A stretch of 14,007 bases of DNA from Candidatus Nomurabacteria bacterium (GTDB lineage: Bacteria > Patescibacteriota > Saccharimonadia > Saccharimonadales > Saccharimonadaceae). The stretch lies in contig JAISDN010000031.1 in NCBI GenBank assembly GCA_031264785.1, forward strand, positions 1-14,007, in the 5' to 3' direction. Position 1 is the stretch's first letter. Each line of letters begins with the position of its first letter. This document shows, one piece after another, positions 1 to 6,342 of this stretch. A program made the position numbers and the translations under genes. The notes under the pieces were generated by a model. It made no database searches. It saw only the letters and a list, made by a program, of their open reading frames with translations, and was not told where the DNA came from.

Positions 1-915
1 CGACCACCAAACCGTCGATTCCACCACGCTCAGATTTTCGGGCGGCTGGTATTGCGGAATGATGGCGCGGTTGGTTTTGTGCGGCCGGAATTTGACCAGA
101 ACAATTATTAGCCAAATCAGGGCCGCCACTGTTAGCGATATCACTAGAACCAGCACCGTCAAAAGACTTTCCATCGACAACCCTAGCACCGCCGAAATAT
201 CAAAAGCCGGCTTAGCAAAAGTGCCGGCTGCAAAACCAATGTCAAAAGTCAAAGTTTCCCGAGCTCGCAGTGGCCGGTTGGCAGTAAAAGTAAAAAGCTG
301 GCCGTCCGGTTCGTCAGTTTTTTCAATATTACAATTCTGGCTGGTGTCGCCGTAACTGCCGGCCCAACATTTGGCCTGCCCGTCCAGCGCCGCCGCCAGA
401 TCGGCCGGGATGTGTACCCGTGCCGTGACGGCCTGAAAAGGTTGCGACCAGCCATCGCCATTAGCATCCCAATAAAATTCATCACCGCTGTCAAAATTGC
501 GCGTTACGTTGCTGGCTGACCAATTGATGGCATAAACCTGCCGCCCGCTGACCACCGTGTCGGCATCGCCGATGCGAGTAATTAGCACACCGTCATCGCT
601 GCGCGTGGCATAAGGTCCGCCGCTGACATTATCAATCGCAAGGCCCAAACTACGCGAAGCCAAAAAACCGCTGTCGTCAAATTGATAATTTTCCGGTATG
701 GCCCGTTCAATACCGTGATTATCACTGGCCTCATCAGCAAATCGCGCCGTCATTTTTTCCCTAACCGTCAATCGCGAAACCCCATCAGCGTCGCGCGACA
801 AATAATAATCGGCCGAAAAATCATCAAAATAAAAATCCGTCACCGCCCCAGCTGGCGTGCCGCCCAATAACACGCTCATAATCGCACCGCAGACTAAAAA
901 TAGGGCTTTTTTCAT
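1..915 (-). CDS. DUF2207-family membrane protein, C-terminus cut by window edge
   Basis: An open frame of 305 codons without a stop runs from ATG at 915 off the left edge. The N-terminus is a signal peptide (MKKALFLVCGAIMSVLLGG, cleavage probably after PAGA near residue 24). An exported beta-type region follows, with the DUF2207 pattern: a DFYFDDFSADYYLSRDADG start, a GIERAIPENY segment around residues 68-77, and YAINWSA mid-domain. A membrane helix lies at about residues 255-275 (LLTVLVLVISLTVAALIWLI). It is followed by the cytosolic IIPQYQPPENLS motif that precedes the rest of the family's C-terminal part. Function is unknown; the family is an envelope protein common in Gram-positive and CPR genomes. 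No Shine-Dalgarno is visible. A -10-like TAAGAT ends 6 nt before the ATG, which suggests a leaderless transcript. It lies downstream of lysS but has its own promoter, so it is probably transcribed separately. Confidence 0.85.
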   Translation of the reverse strand, partial: MKKALFLVCGAIMSVLLGGTPAGAVTDFYFDDFSADYYLSRDADGVSRLTVREKMTARFADEASDNHGIERAIPENYQFDDSGFLASRSLGLAIDNVSGGPYATRSDDGVLITRIGDADTVVSGRQVYAINWSASNVTRNFDSGDEFYWDANGDGWSQPFQAVTARVHIPADLAAALDGQAKCWAGSYGDTSQNCNIEKTDEPDGQLFTFTANRPLRARETLTFDIGFAAGTFAKPAFDISAVLGLSMESLLTVLVLVISLTVAALIWLIIVLVKFRPHKTNRAIIPQYQPPENLSVVESTVWWS

Positions 916-921
916 AAGCTA

Positions 922-948
922 ATCTTAACACAAAACTTTATAAAGTTT
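922..948 (-). promoter_or_regulatory. Extended -10 promoter with 16-nt palindrome, upstream of DUF2207 gene
   Basis: On the minus strand TGTTAAGAT (930..922) is an extended -10 element ending 6 nt before the ATG at 915. Directly upstream is a perfect 16-nt palindrome, AAACTTTATAAAGTTT (933-948), in the spacer where a regulator could bind. No good -35 box is seen. That the palindrome is an operator is inference. Confidence 0.5.
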
Positions 949-992
949 CTAGGTGTCATAACAACTCAAGTTTTAGTATTAATAAAACTATG

Positions 993-1022
993 TCTGGATT
1001 CCGGCTCGGGGGCCGGAATGAC
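993..1022. repeat. REP-like palindromic repeat, copy 1
   Basis: A 30-nt element with an 8-bp stem, ATTCCGGC/GCCGGAAT (998-1005 and 1012-1019), and loop TCGGGG, flanked by TCTGG and GAC. It is nearly identical to 3855-3884 (two mismatches) and to 13837-13862. It lies 6 nt beyond the lysS stop codon, so it may also act as a 3'-end hairpin for that mRNA, though no clear U-tract follows on the minus strand. Confidence 0.85.
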
Positions 1023-1028
1023 GCTAGT

Positions 1029-2528
1029 TTAAAACTTCACCTCTGGATAAATGGCTTTGGTGACCTCATCAATATCAAAGCGCAGTTGCGGGAACGGCAC
1101 GCCTTCGCGGGCGGTCACGCCTTCGAAAAACCAAAAAACTCGTTCGCTGTGGCCCCAGCCGCAGGCCGGCGGCATACCGTATTCCAGCATTTCCACAAAA
1201 TCGATGTCTAGCATTTGGGCTTCGTCGTCGCCGGCGTCGCGCATTTGCTGTTGTTCGACAAATCGGGCCAATTGATCCTGCGGGTCGTTTAGTTCGGAAA
1301 AGCCGTTACCCAGTTCCGACCCAGCGATAATCGGGTGGAAACGTTGGGCGCTGACGCCGTCGTCGGCGGTTTTAGCCAGCGGCGACAGGAATTTCGGCTC
1401 GTTGATCACCCAAACCGGCCCACCGATGGTGGCGCGGATGGCTTTCCATAATTTGTCGATGCCGCGCGGAATGCTGTCGTTTTTCTCGACTTCCAGCTTA
1501 TTGTCCTGCAAAGCCTTTTTGACTTCGGCAAGTGTTGTATTATATACATCAATTCCGTAACGTTCGCGAATCAAATCCGGATAATTTTCAATTTTCCATT
1601 TGCCAGCCATATCAATGTCAAAACCGCGGGTCTGAAATTTCAGCGTGCCAAAAGTCTCCTTCAAGGCATATTTAAACAAATCCTCCATAAATTTCATTCC
1701 GTCCTGCCAATTCCAATAGGCGGCATACCATTCCATCGCCACGTGTTCCGGCAGGTGCTCGTCGCTATAATTTTCGTTGCGAAAACGCGCGCCAATGTCG
1801 TAAACTTTTTCATAACCGGCACCAATCAGGCGCTTCAGCGGCAATTCGTGGGAAATTCGCAAATAAAAATCGGTGTCCAGCGCGTCCATATGGGTCACAA
1901 ACGGGTTGGCGTCGGCGCCGCCGGTGGTGTGTTCCAACACTGGAATGTTGATTTCAATAAAGCCGTTTTTGTTTAGGAAATCGCGATTAGCCTGCCAAAA
2001 TTTGGCGCGGCGCACAAAGCGGTCGCGCACATCGCGGTTGACATTCATATCGATATAGCGCCGGCGCAGGCGCTCCTCCTTGTTAGTAAAACCGTCCGGC
2101 CCAGTCGGCATCGGCCGCAGGGATTTAGTCAGGATTTTCAGGCGCCGCGTCATCACCGAAATCTCGCCGGTTTTGGTTTTTATCACCTCGCCGGTGGCCT
2201 CTACAAAATCGCCAATATCCAGCAAATTAAGGTTTTTGAGATCCAGCCCGTCACCCTGTGAGCCGTCAACTTCGCCGTCCTTCAAAAACAGCTGAATCTG
2301 GCCCGAAAAATCGCGCAGCACCATAAAAGCAATCTTGCCAAACTTGCGAATACCCTCGATTCGGCCAGCCACCACCACCGGTTTGCCATCAAATTTCGCA
2401 AAATTAGCCGTAATCTGGCCAATTTCGGTATCGCGGTCAGTCTTGGCCGGATAAGGATCAACGCCCAGTTTTTTAATTTCTTCGAGTTTTCTTAAGCGCT
2501 CGTCGCGCAATTCTTTCATTGTTGCCAT
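1029..2528 (-). CDS. lysS: Lysyl-tRNA synthetase, class II
   Basis: This enzyme charges tRNA-Lys with lysine using ATP. The 499-residue length is usual for bacterial class II LysRS. The N-terminal OB-fold anticodon-binding domain is at about 50-135 (VVVAGRIEGIRKFGKIAFMV). The catalytic domain follows, with GFIEINIPVLEHTTGGADANPF at 189-210 (motif 1 region), motif 2 FRNENYSDEHLPEHVAMEWY at 249-268, GSELGNGFSELNDPQDQ at 403-419, and motif 3 around GWGHSER at 457-463. Against the usual LysRS motif 3 (GLGIGIDR) this one is shorter and has Glu for Asp, although the invariant Arg463 is kept. The start is set by a strong AGGAGA 5 nt before the ATG. It sits 15 nt downstream of glyA on the same strand, so the two are almost certainly co-transcribed. 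The stop is followed by a REP-like hairpin. Confidence 0.96.
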   Translation of the reverse strand: MATMKELRDERLRKLEEIKKLGVDPYPAKTDRDTEIGQITANFAKFDGKPVVVAGRIEGIRKFGKIAFMVLRDFSGQIQLFLKDGEVDGSQGDGLDLKNLNLLDIGDFVEATGEVIKTKTGEISVMTRRLKILTKSLRPMPTGPDGFTNKEERLRRRYIDMNVNRDVRDRFVRRAKFWQANRDFLNKNGFIEINIPVLEHTTGGADANPFVTHMDALDTDFYLRISHELPLKRLIGAGYEKVYDIGARFRNENYSDEHLPEHVAMEWYAAYWNWQDGMKFMEDLFKYALKETFGTLKFQTRGFDIDMAGKWKIENYPDLIRERYGIDVYNTTLAEVKKALQDNKLEVEKNDSIPRGIDKLWKAIRATIGGPVWVINEPKFLSPLAKTADDGVSAQRFHPIIAGSELGNGFSELNDPQDQLARFVEQQQMRDAGDDEAQMLDIDFVEMLEYGMPPACGWGHSERVFWFFEGVTAREGVPFPQLRFDIDEVTKAIYPEVKF

Positions 2529-2543
2529 AATTCTCCTATTTTA

Positions 2544-3812
2544 CTATAAATCGCTCGGTAAGGGAAATTTGGCCGTCAAATCTCGAACTTTTACGTGAAT
2601 TTCGGCCAATTTTGCCGGATTTTCACGGTTAGTTATGGCCTGATCAATCAAATCGGCAATTTTAACCATCTCTGGCTCCTTCATACCGCGACTAGTCACC
2701 GCCGGCGAACCCAGCCGCAAACCGGACGGCGTGGCCGGTGGCAAACTGTCATCTGGAATGGCATTTTTATTAGTCGTCAGGCCAACTTCGTCCAAAACTT
2801 CCTGCGCTACCCCGCCATCAATGCCGCGACTGGCCATCATATCAATCAAAATCAGGTGATTTTCGGTGCCGCCAGCCACCAATTTATAGCCTTTTTTGTC
2901 AAACTCAGCCGCCAAAATCGCGGCATTTTTGACAACTTGCTGGGCATATTCGGCAAATTCCGGCCGCGCCGCTTCGTAAAAACTAACCGCCTTAGCCGCA
3001 ATAGTGTTCATCAGCGGCCCGCCCTGCGTGCCCGGAAAAACGCTGCGATCAATCAGGGTCGGGATATTTTCAATCGTTTTCTCTGGCTTTTTCCAAGGGT
3101 TACTAACCGTCCCCATCGACAAAATCAGCCCGCCACGCGGCCCGCGCAAAGTTTTGTGAGTAGTCGTGGTCATAACCTGAAAACCGAACTGCAGCGGATT
3201 AGGATGCGCACCGCCGGCAATCAAACCAGCCACGTGCGCCATATCAGCCATCAACAGCGCGCCAACTTTCTGGCCAATCGCGGCCAGCCGCTCAAAATCC
3301 GGAATCTGGCTATAAGCCGAGTAGCCCACCAAAAGAATCTTCGGCTGATGCTCGGTCGCCAGCTTTTCCACCTCGGCGTAATCAATTTCACCGCTCGGCA
3401 AAGTCTTATAACGCACAAAGTTATAAACCTGCGCCGCCTGTGTCACCGGCGAACCGTGCGTCAAATGCCCGCCGTGCCCCAGATCCATCCCAAGGATAGT
3501 GTCGCCCGGCTCGCACCAAGCGTTATAAACCGCCATATTGGCCTGCGCCCCAGAGTGCGGCTGAACATTGGCGTGATCGGCACCGAACAATTTTTTGGCC
3601 CGATCGATGGTCAGCTGCTCCAATTTATCGGTGTTGACCTGCCCGCCATAATAGCGCTTGCCGGGATAGCCCTCCGAATATTTATTAGTAAAAACCGAAC
3701 CCAGCGCCGTAAGAACCGGCCGCGACACATAATTTTCGCTGGGAATCAGCTCCAACCCCTCGCGCTGCCGCGCCTCCTCCGCCGCTATTAAATCAAAAAC
3801 TTGTTTGTCCAT
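2544..3812 (-). CDS. glyA: Serine hydroxymethyltransferase
   Basis: A PLP enzyme interconverting serine plus tetrahydrofolate with glycine plus 5,10-methylene-THF, supplying one-carbon units. Its 422 residues match the family. Visible landmarks are ELIPSENYVS (21-30), YSEGYPGKRYYGG (45-57), QPHSGAQANMAVY (84-96), DMAHVAGL (190-197), and the PLP-binding lysine K220 in TTTTHKTLRGPRGG. Others are FPGTQGGP (259-266), ENHLILID (317-324) and carboxylate-binding R366 in LRLGSPAVTSRG, where the usual GTPA is GSPA. The start is supported by TTGGAGG 5-6 nt before the ATG. It is the first gene of a glyA-lysS pair. A candidate extended -10 (TGCTAAAAT) lies about 20 nt upstream, and the murA 3' hairpin separates it from murA. 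No abnormality of the active site is seen. Confidence 0.97.
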   Translation of the reverse strand: MDKQVFDLIAAEEARQREGLELIPSENYVSRPVLTALGSVFTNKYSEGYPGKRYYGGQVNTDKLEQLTIDRAKKLFGADHANVQPHSGAQANMAVYNAWCEPGDTILGMDLGHGGHLTHGSPVTQAAQVYNFVRYKTLPSGEIDYAEVEKLATEHQPKILLVGYSAYSQIPDFERLAAIGQKVGALLMADMAHVAGLIAGGAHPNPLQFGFQVMTTTTHKTLRGPRGGLILSMGTVSNPWKKPEKTIENIPTLIDRSVFPGTQGGPLMNTIAAKAVSFYEAARPEFAEYAQQVVKNAAILAAEFDKKGYKLVAGGTENHLILIDMMASRGIDGGVAQEVLDEVGLTTNKNAIPDDSLPPATPSGLRLGSPAVTSRGMKEPEMVKIADLIDQAITNRENPAKLAEIHVKVRDLTAKFPLPSDL

Positions 3813-3832
3813 TTTTCCTCCAATCTGCCCCT

Positions 3833-3841
3833 ATTTTAGCA
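3833..3841 (-). promoter_or_regulatory. Candidate extended -10 promoter for glyA-lysS
   Basis: The minus strand reads TGCTAAAAT, an extended -10 (TGnTAnAAT), about 20 nt before the glyA ATG. That leaves a short leader containing GGAGG. No convincing -35 hexamer is seen, and the REP-like copy at 3855-3884 occupies that region. Read-through from murA is an alternative. Confidence 0.45.
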
Positions 3842-3854
3842 CAAAATTACCATT

Positions 3855-3884
3855 TCTGGATGCCGGCTCGGAGGCCGGAATGAC
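3855..3884. repeat. REP-like palindromic repeat, copy 2
   Basis: It has the same 30-nt layout as 993-1022, with two changes (GATGCCGG for GATTCCGG, CGGAGGCC for CGGGGGCC). The inverted stem is GCCGGC...GCCGGA-like, around 3862-3880. It begins 2 nt after the murA stop codon on the minus strand, the same relation to the upstream gene as copy 1 has to lysS. Confidence 0.85.
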
Positions 3885-3886
3885 AT

Positions 3887-5428
3887 CTAAAGTTCGTTGA
3901 TAGTCTGAATATCCGCCCCCAAAGCGTTCAACCGCTCCGGCAAATCCTGATAACCGCGCTTGATATTATAAACATCGCGCAAAATCGACTTGCCCGGCGC
4001 GGCCAGCATCGCCAGCATCATCACCACCGACGGCCGCAGCGCTGGCGGCGCGGTAATATCGACCGGCTTCCACTTGGTCGGACCGTTAATATAAACCCGG
4101 TGCAGGTCAATCAGCTCAATATCCGCACCCAGCCGGTTCAGCTCCGTCATATAAACCGCCCGATTCTCATAAGCCCAATCGTGCAGCAGCGTCCGGCCCT
4201 CCGCCATCGTGGCAATCAGGCCCAAAAACGGCAAATTATCTTGATTAATTCCGGGCGACGGCAGGGCGTGCAACTTATCGTTCGGCGCCACCAAATCCGA
4301 ATATTTTATTTGCAAATCCACCAGCCGCGTTTGGCCATTTTTCGACTTATATTCCGGCGATTTGTCAAATTCAAGGCCCATTCCGGCCAGCGTTATCAGC
4401 TCCAGCTCCAAAAATTCAATCGGCGCCCGCTTAATCTCAATTTCACTCTCCGTCACCACCGCCGCAGCGATAAAACTCATCGCCTCGATTGGGTCCTCTG
4501 ACACAAAATACTCCACCGCCTTGTTAATCTTTTTCAGCCCCCGAATCTTCAAAATCGTCGTGCCAATACCGCTGATTTTCACCCCCAACTTTTGCAGGAA
4601 AAAGCACAAATCCTGCACCATATAATTGGCGCTGGCATTGCGAATCGTAACCTCGCCGTCGTGCAGCGCCGCCGCCATAATAATATTTTCGGTCACGGTG
4701 TCGCCGCGCTCAATCAGCACAATAGCCTCCTCCGGCGATTTCACCTGAGTCACCGCTCGATAATAATCCGTGCCACAAGTAGTGTCAATCTTCAGCCCAA
4801 ACGGCTCAAGACCAGCCAAATGCGGCTCAATGGTGCGCTTACCCAAAGAACAGCCACCAGCGTAAGGAATCTTAAAATCGCGATACTGCCGCAGCAGCGG
4901 CCCCAAAAACATAATGATTGAGCGGGTGCGCTTGGCGGCGTTAAAATCAATCTGATCCAACTTCAAAACCTTCGGCGGGTTAATTTCCAAATCGCCGCGC
5001 TCGTTCAGCCAGCGCGTCTGGACGCCAATACTCTCCAGCACTTCCAAAATCCGGTGCACCTCCTCAATCCGCGCCACATTGCGCAAAACCGTTTTCCCCT
5101 GATTAAGCAGGGTCGCGCAAAGCAGTCCCACAGCGGCGTTTTTGCTAGTATTGATAGTCACGCTGCCGGCCAGCTTGCGCCCGCCGTTGACCGCAAAATT
5201 AACTTTGCCGCTGCGATTCAAAGAAATAATGTCGCTGCTAAGCACCTCGCTAATACGCGCTAACATCTCCAGTGATATATTTTGCTTACCTTTTTCAATC
5301 CGATTAATCGCACTCTGGCTGGTGTTGATTGCCCCCGCTAATTCACTCTGCGTCATCTGGCGTGACTGGCGCTGATGCTGAATCATCCGCCCAATCCGCG
5401 CTTTATAATCTTCGCTCATTTCGCTCAT
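3887..5428 (-). CDS. murA: MurA-like enolpyruvyl transferase with N-terminal XRE helix-turn-helix
   Basis: Residues about 11-66 form a Cro/C1-type HTH (QMTQSELAGAINTSQSAINRIEKGK). Residues about 75-513 are an EPT-fold enolpyruvyl transferase matching MurA, which adds enolpyruvate from PEP to UDP-GlcNAc as the first committed step of peptidoglycan synthesis. Seen: K96/N97 in SKNAA (E. coli K22/N23), R169, the PEP-reactive C193 in GGCSLGKR (E. coli C115), R198, ENR at 421-423, and R491 in KRGYQ (E. coli R397). Normal MurA is about 420 residues, so the extra ~75 are the HTH. By eye, the segment carrying the E. coli general base D305 (FPTDMQAQ) reads SPGINQDN (391-398) and lacks Asp at that position. 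Two ATGs, codons 1 and 4, are possible starts; neither has a clear Shine-Dalgarno, and a TATAAT ends 1 nt before the first. The fused HTH plus the palindromes upstream suggest autoregulation (inference). An EPT paralogue with a changed role cannot be excluded. Confidence 0.88.
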   Translation of the reverse strand: MSEMSEDYKARIGRMIQHQRQSRQMTQSELAGAINTSQSAINRIEKGKQNISLEMLARISEVLSSDIISLNRSGKVNFAVNGGRKLAGSVTINTSKNAAVGLLCATLLNQGKTVLRNVARIEEVHRILEVLESIGVQTRWLNERGDLEINPPKVLKLDQIDFNAAKRTRSIIMFLGPLLRQYRDFKIPYAGGCSLGKRTIEPHLAGLEPFGLKIDTTCGTDYYRAVTQVKSPEEAIVLIERGDTVTENIIMAAALHDGEVTIRNASANYMVQDLCFFLQKLGVKISGIGTTILKIRGLKKINKAVEYFVSEDPIEAMSFIAAAVVTESEIEIKRAPIEFLELELITLAGMGLEFDKSPEYKSKNGQTRLVDLQIKYSDLVAPNDKLHALPSPGINQDNLPFLGLIATMAEGRTLLHDWAYENRAVYMTELNRLGADIELIDLHRVYINGPTKWKPVDITAPPALRPSVVMMLAMLAAPGKSILRDVYNIKRGYQDLPERLNALGADIQTINEL

Positions 5429-5429
5429 A

Positions 5430-5458
5430 ATTATATCATATTTGAGATAATTGCAAGG
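5430..5458 (-). promoter_or_regulatory. Start-proximal murA promoter, leaderless or nearly so
   Basis: The minus strand has extended -10 TGATATAAT (5438..5430), one base before the first murA ATG and 10 bases before the second. CCTTGCAA lies upstream and overlaps the -35 region (TTGCAA with a 15-nt spacer). Transcription would start inside the first codons and favour the second ATG at 5419. The CCTTGCAA stretch resembles the operator half-site CCTTGTAA. Confidence 0.55.
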
Positions 5459-5464
5459 GAATTT

Positions 5465-5525
5465 ATTATACCATAAATCTCATTTTACAAGGACAGTCCT
5501 TGTAAAAGCTGGTTTATGGTATAAT
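5465..5525. promoter_or_regulatory. 61-nt symmetrical divergent promoter/operator (palindrome A)
   Basis: The core is a perfect 25-nt palindrome (arms 5483-5494 TTTTACAAGGAC and 5496-5507, centre base 5495). Around the same centre lies a second inverted pair of 13 nt, ATTATACCATAAA (5465-5477) and TTTATGGTATAAT (5513-5525). Each outer arm is an extended -10 box (TGGTATAAT), firing leftward toward murA and rightward into the gene-free region. A dimer bound at the core would cover the -35 region of both promoters. Assignment as an operator for the HTH-MurA protein is inference. Confidence 0.7.
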
Positions 5526-5531
5526 ATGTCT

Positions 5532-5556
5532 TTTTACAAGGTCGGACCTTGTAAAA
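5532..5556. promoter_or_regulatory. 25-nt palindromic operator candidate (palindrome B)
   Basis: A perfect palindrome with arms TTTTACAAGGTC (5532-5543) and GACCTTGTAAAA (5545-5556). The outer 10 bases are identical to palindrome A. The inner AC/GT becomes TC/GA, so symmetry is kept. The two centres are 49 nt apart. Palindrome B begins at the expected start site of the rightward promoter of palindrome A and overlaps the -35 region of the next promoter. Confidence 0.7.
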
Positions 5557-5575
5557 TTGGGTTTTGTTGTATAAT
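5547..5575 (+). promoter_or_regulatory. Second rightward promoter
   Basis: TATAAT at 5570-5575 lies 23 nt from the CCTTG half-site of palindrome B, matching the 22-23 nt spacing at the other three promoters in this region. The expected start is near 5582. The -35 is poor (TTGTAA, 15-nt spacer), which fits an activated or extended-contact promoter. Confidence 0.5.
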
Positions 5576-5628
5576 ATTTGTTTTGTTGTAGAAATTACAA
5601 CGAAATATTGAGCTTTTCTGGCCTACCT

Positions 5629-5648
5629 AAAAACGCTACATGTAGCGT
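5629..5648 (-). terminator. Intrinsic terminator for rpsP (minus strand)
   Basis: A perfect 16-nt palindrome, ACGCTACATGTAGCGT (5633-5648), is followed on the minus strand by a T run (5632..5629). It lies about 60 nt beyond the rpsP stop. The same hairpin has no T run in the plus direction. Confidence 0.6.
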
Positions 5649-5683
5649 GCCAGACACTAGATATAGCGTTTTATGTTCTAGTC

Positions 5684-5708
5684 ATGTTGTAATTTTTACA
5701 ACATTTTT
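5684..5708 (+). terminator. Intrinsic terminator, plus strand
   Basis: A perfect 9-bp stem, ATGTTGTAA/TTACAACAT (5684-5692, 5696-5704), with a TTT loop and a T run ending at 5708. It is AT-rich, so moderate in strength. It would end the rightward transcript from the palindrome region just at the rpsP stop. Confidence 0.55.
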
Positions 5709-6291
5709 AAGCGGCTGATTTTTCTTCAGTTTCTGGCGCTGGTTCTGGGGTTTTTTCGGCTTCAGCTTCGGGTTCGGGTGCGGTCTCAACTTTAGCTTTA
5801 TTTTCAGTTTCAGCCGGCCGATCGTCAGCTTTTTCTTCAGGTTTCTCCTCAGCTGCAACTTCCTCAGTTGGCGCAGTTTCAGCCGGCTCAGCAGCTTCAG
5901 CTTCCGGCGCGGGTTCTTCAGCTTTGGCCTCAACTGGCGCGGTCTCCTCTGCCTTCACCTCAGCTGGAGCCTCTTCTGGCTGATTTTTGCGCAATTTATC
6001 TGGAAAACGAGTTTCGCCAGATTTTTTACCATCGGCCTGCTTGACCCATTTTGGCAGATCAATTTTATTTTCCGCCAACAACTTGACCACTCGTGGGCTA
6101 GGTTGCGCCCCACAAGCCAGATGTTTCAAAATCACATCCTTTTTCAAATTAACTTCTTTGGTGTGCGGGTTATAACTCCCGACCTGCGCCACCACCCGAC
6201 CAGAGGTCGGCGTGCGCTGTGATTCTTGAACAATCACTCGATAAACCGGGTAGCCCTTACGGCCGCCCCTTTGCAAACGAATTGCGAGCAT
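5707..6291 (-). CDS. rpsP: 30S ribosomal protein S16 with long acidic C-terminal extension
   Basis: Residues 1 to about 82 are a canonical S16: MLAIRLQRGGRKGYPVYRVIV, RTPTSGRVVAQVGSYNPH, and LKHLACGAQPSPRVVKLLAENKI. S16 binds 16S rRNA and is needed for early 30S assembly. The family is usually 80-100 residues; this one has 194. Residues from about 105 on are a low-complexity Ala/Glu/Pro tail (runs such as PEPEAEAEKTPEPAPE), strongly acidic and presumably disordered. The start has AAGGAGA 5 nt upstream. The usual neighbours rimM and trmD are absent: upstream is a methyltransferase, and downstream is the palindrome region with a terminator. Confidence 0.96.
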   Translation of the reverse strand: MLAIRLQRGGRKGYPVYRVIVQESQRTPTSGRVVAQVGSYNPHTKEVNLKKDVILKHLACGAQPSPRVVKLLAENKIDLPKWVKQADGKKSGETRFPDKLRKNQPEEAPAEVKAEETAPVEAKAEEPAPEAEAAEPAETAPTEEVAAEEKPEEKADDRPAETENKAKVETAPEPEAEAEKTPEPAPETEEKSAA

Positions 6292-6342
6292 TTTTCTCCT
6301 TATAACGTTAAAATATGACGATTAACTTGAAACCAGTTTACC

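Larger units (their letters stand above)
5582..5708 (+). ncRNA. Candidate structured small RNA
   Basis: About 125 nt between a rightward promoter and a T-tract hairpin, with no open frame (the ATGs are followed at once by stops). Predicted stems are TTTTGTTGTA/TACAACGAAA (5581-5605, one wobble) and TCTGGC/GCCAGA (5617-5622, 5649-5654) enclosing ACGCTA-CATG-TAGCGT (5633-5648). Two more are ACTAGA/TCTAGT (5656-5661, 5677-5682) and the terminator hairpin. It matches no RNA family I recognise. Its 3' end touches the rpsP stop codon in the opposite direction, so it may only be interference or 3'-UTR sequence. Confidence 0.4.

Noticed and set aside
2595..3791. 398-codon open frame on the plus strand
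   Set aside because: It lies fully antisense to glyA, whose conserved active-site motifs are certain. The antisense protein (His/Asn/Arg-rich) matches nothing and has no ribosome binding site.
5483..5556. The two similar palindromes read as a short CRISPR array or as terminators
   Set aside because: There are only two units, perfectly self-complementary and overlapping promoters, with no T-tract after either stem and no cas gene.
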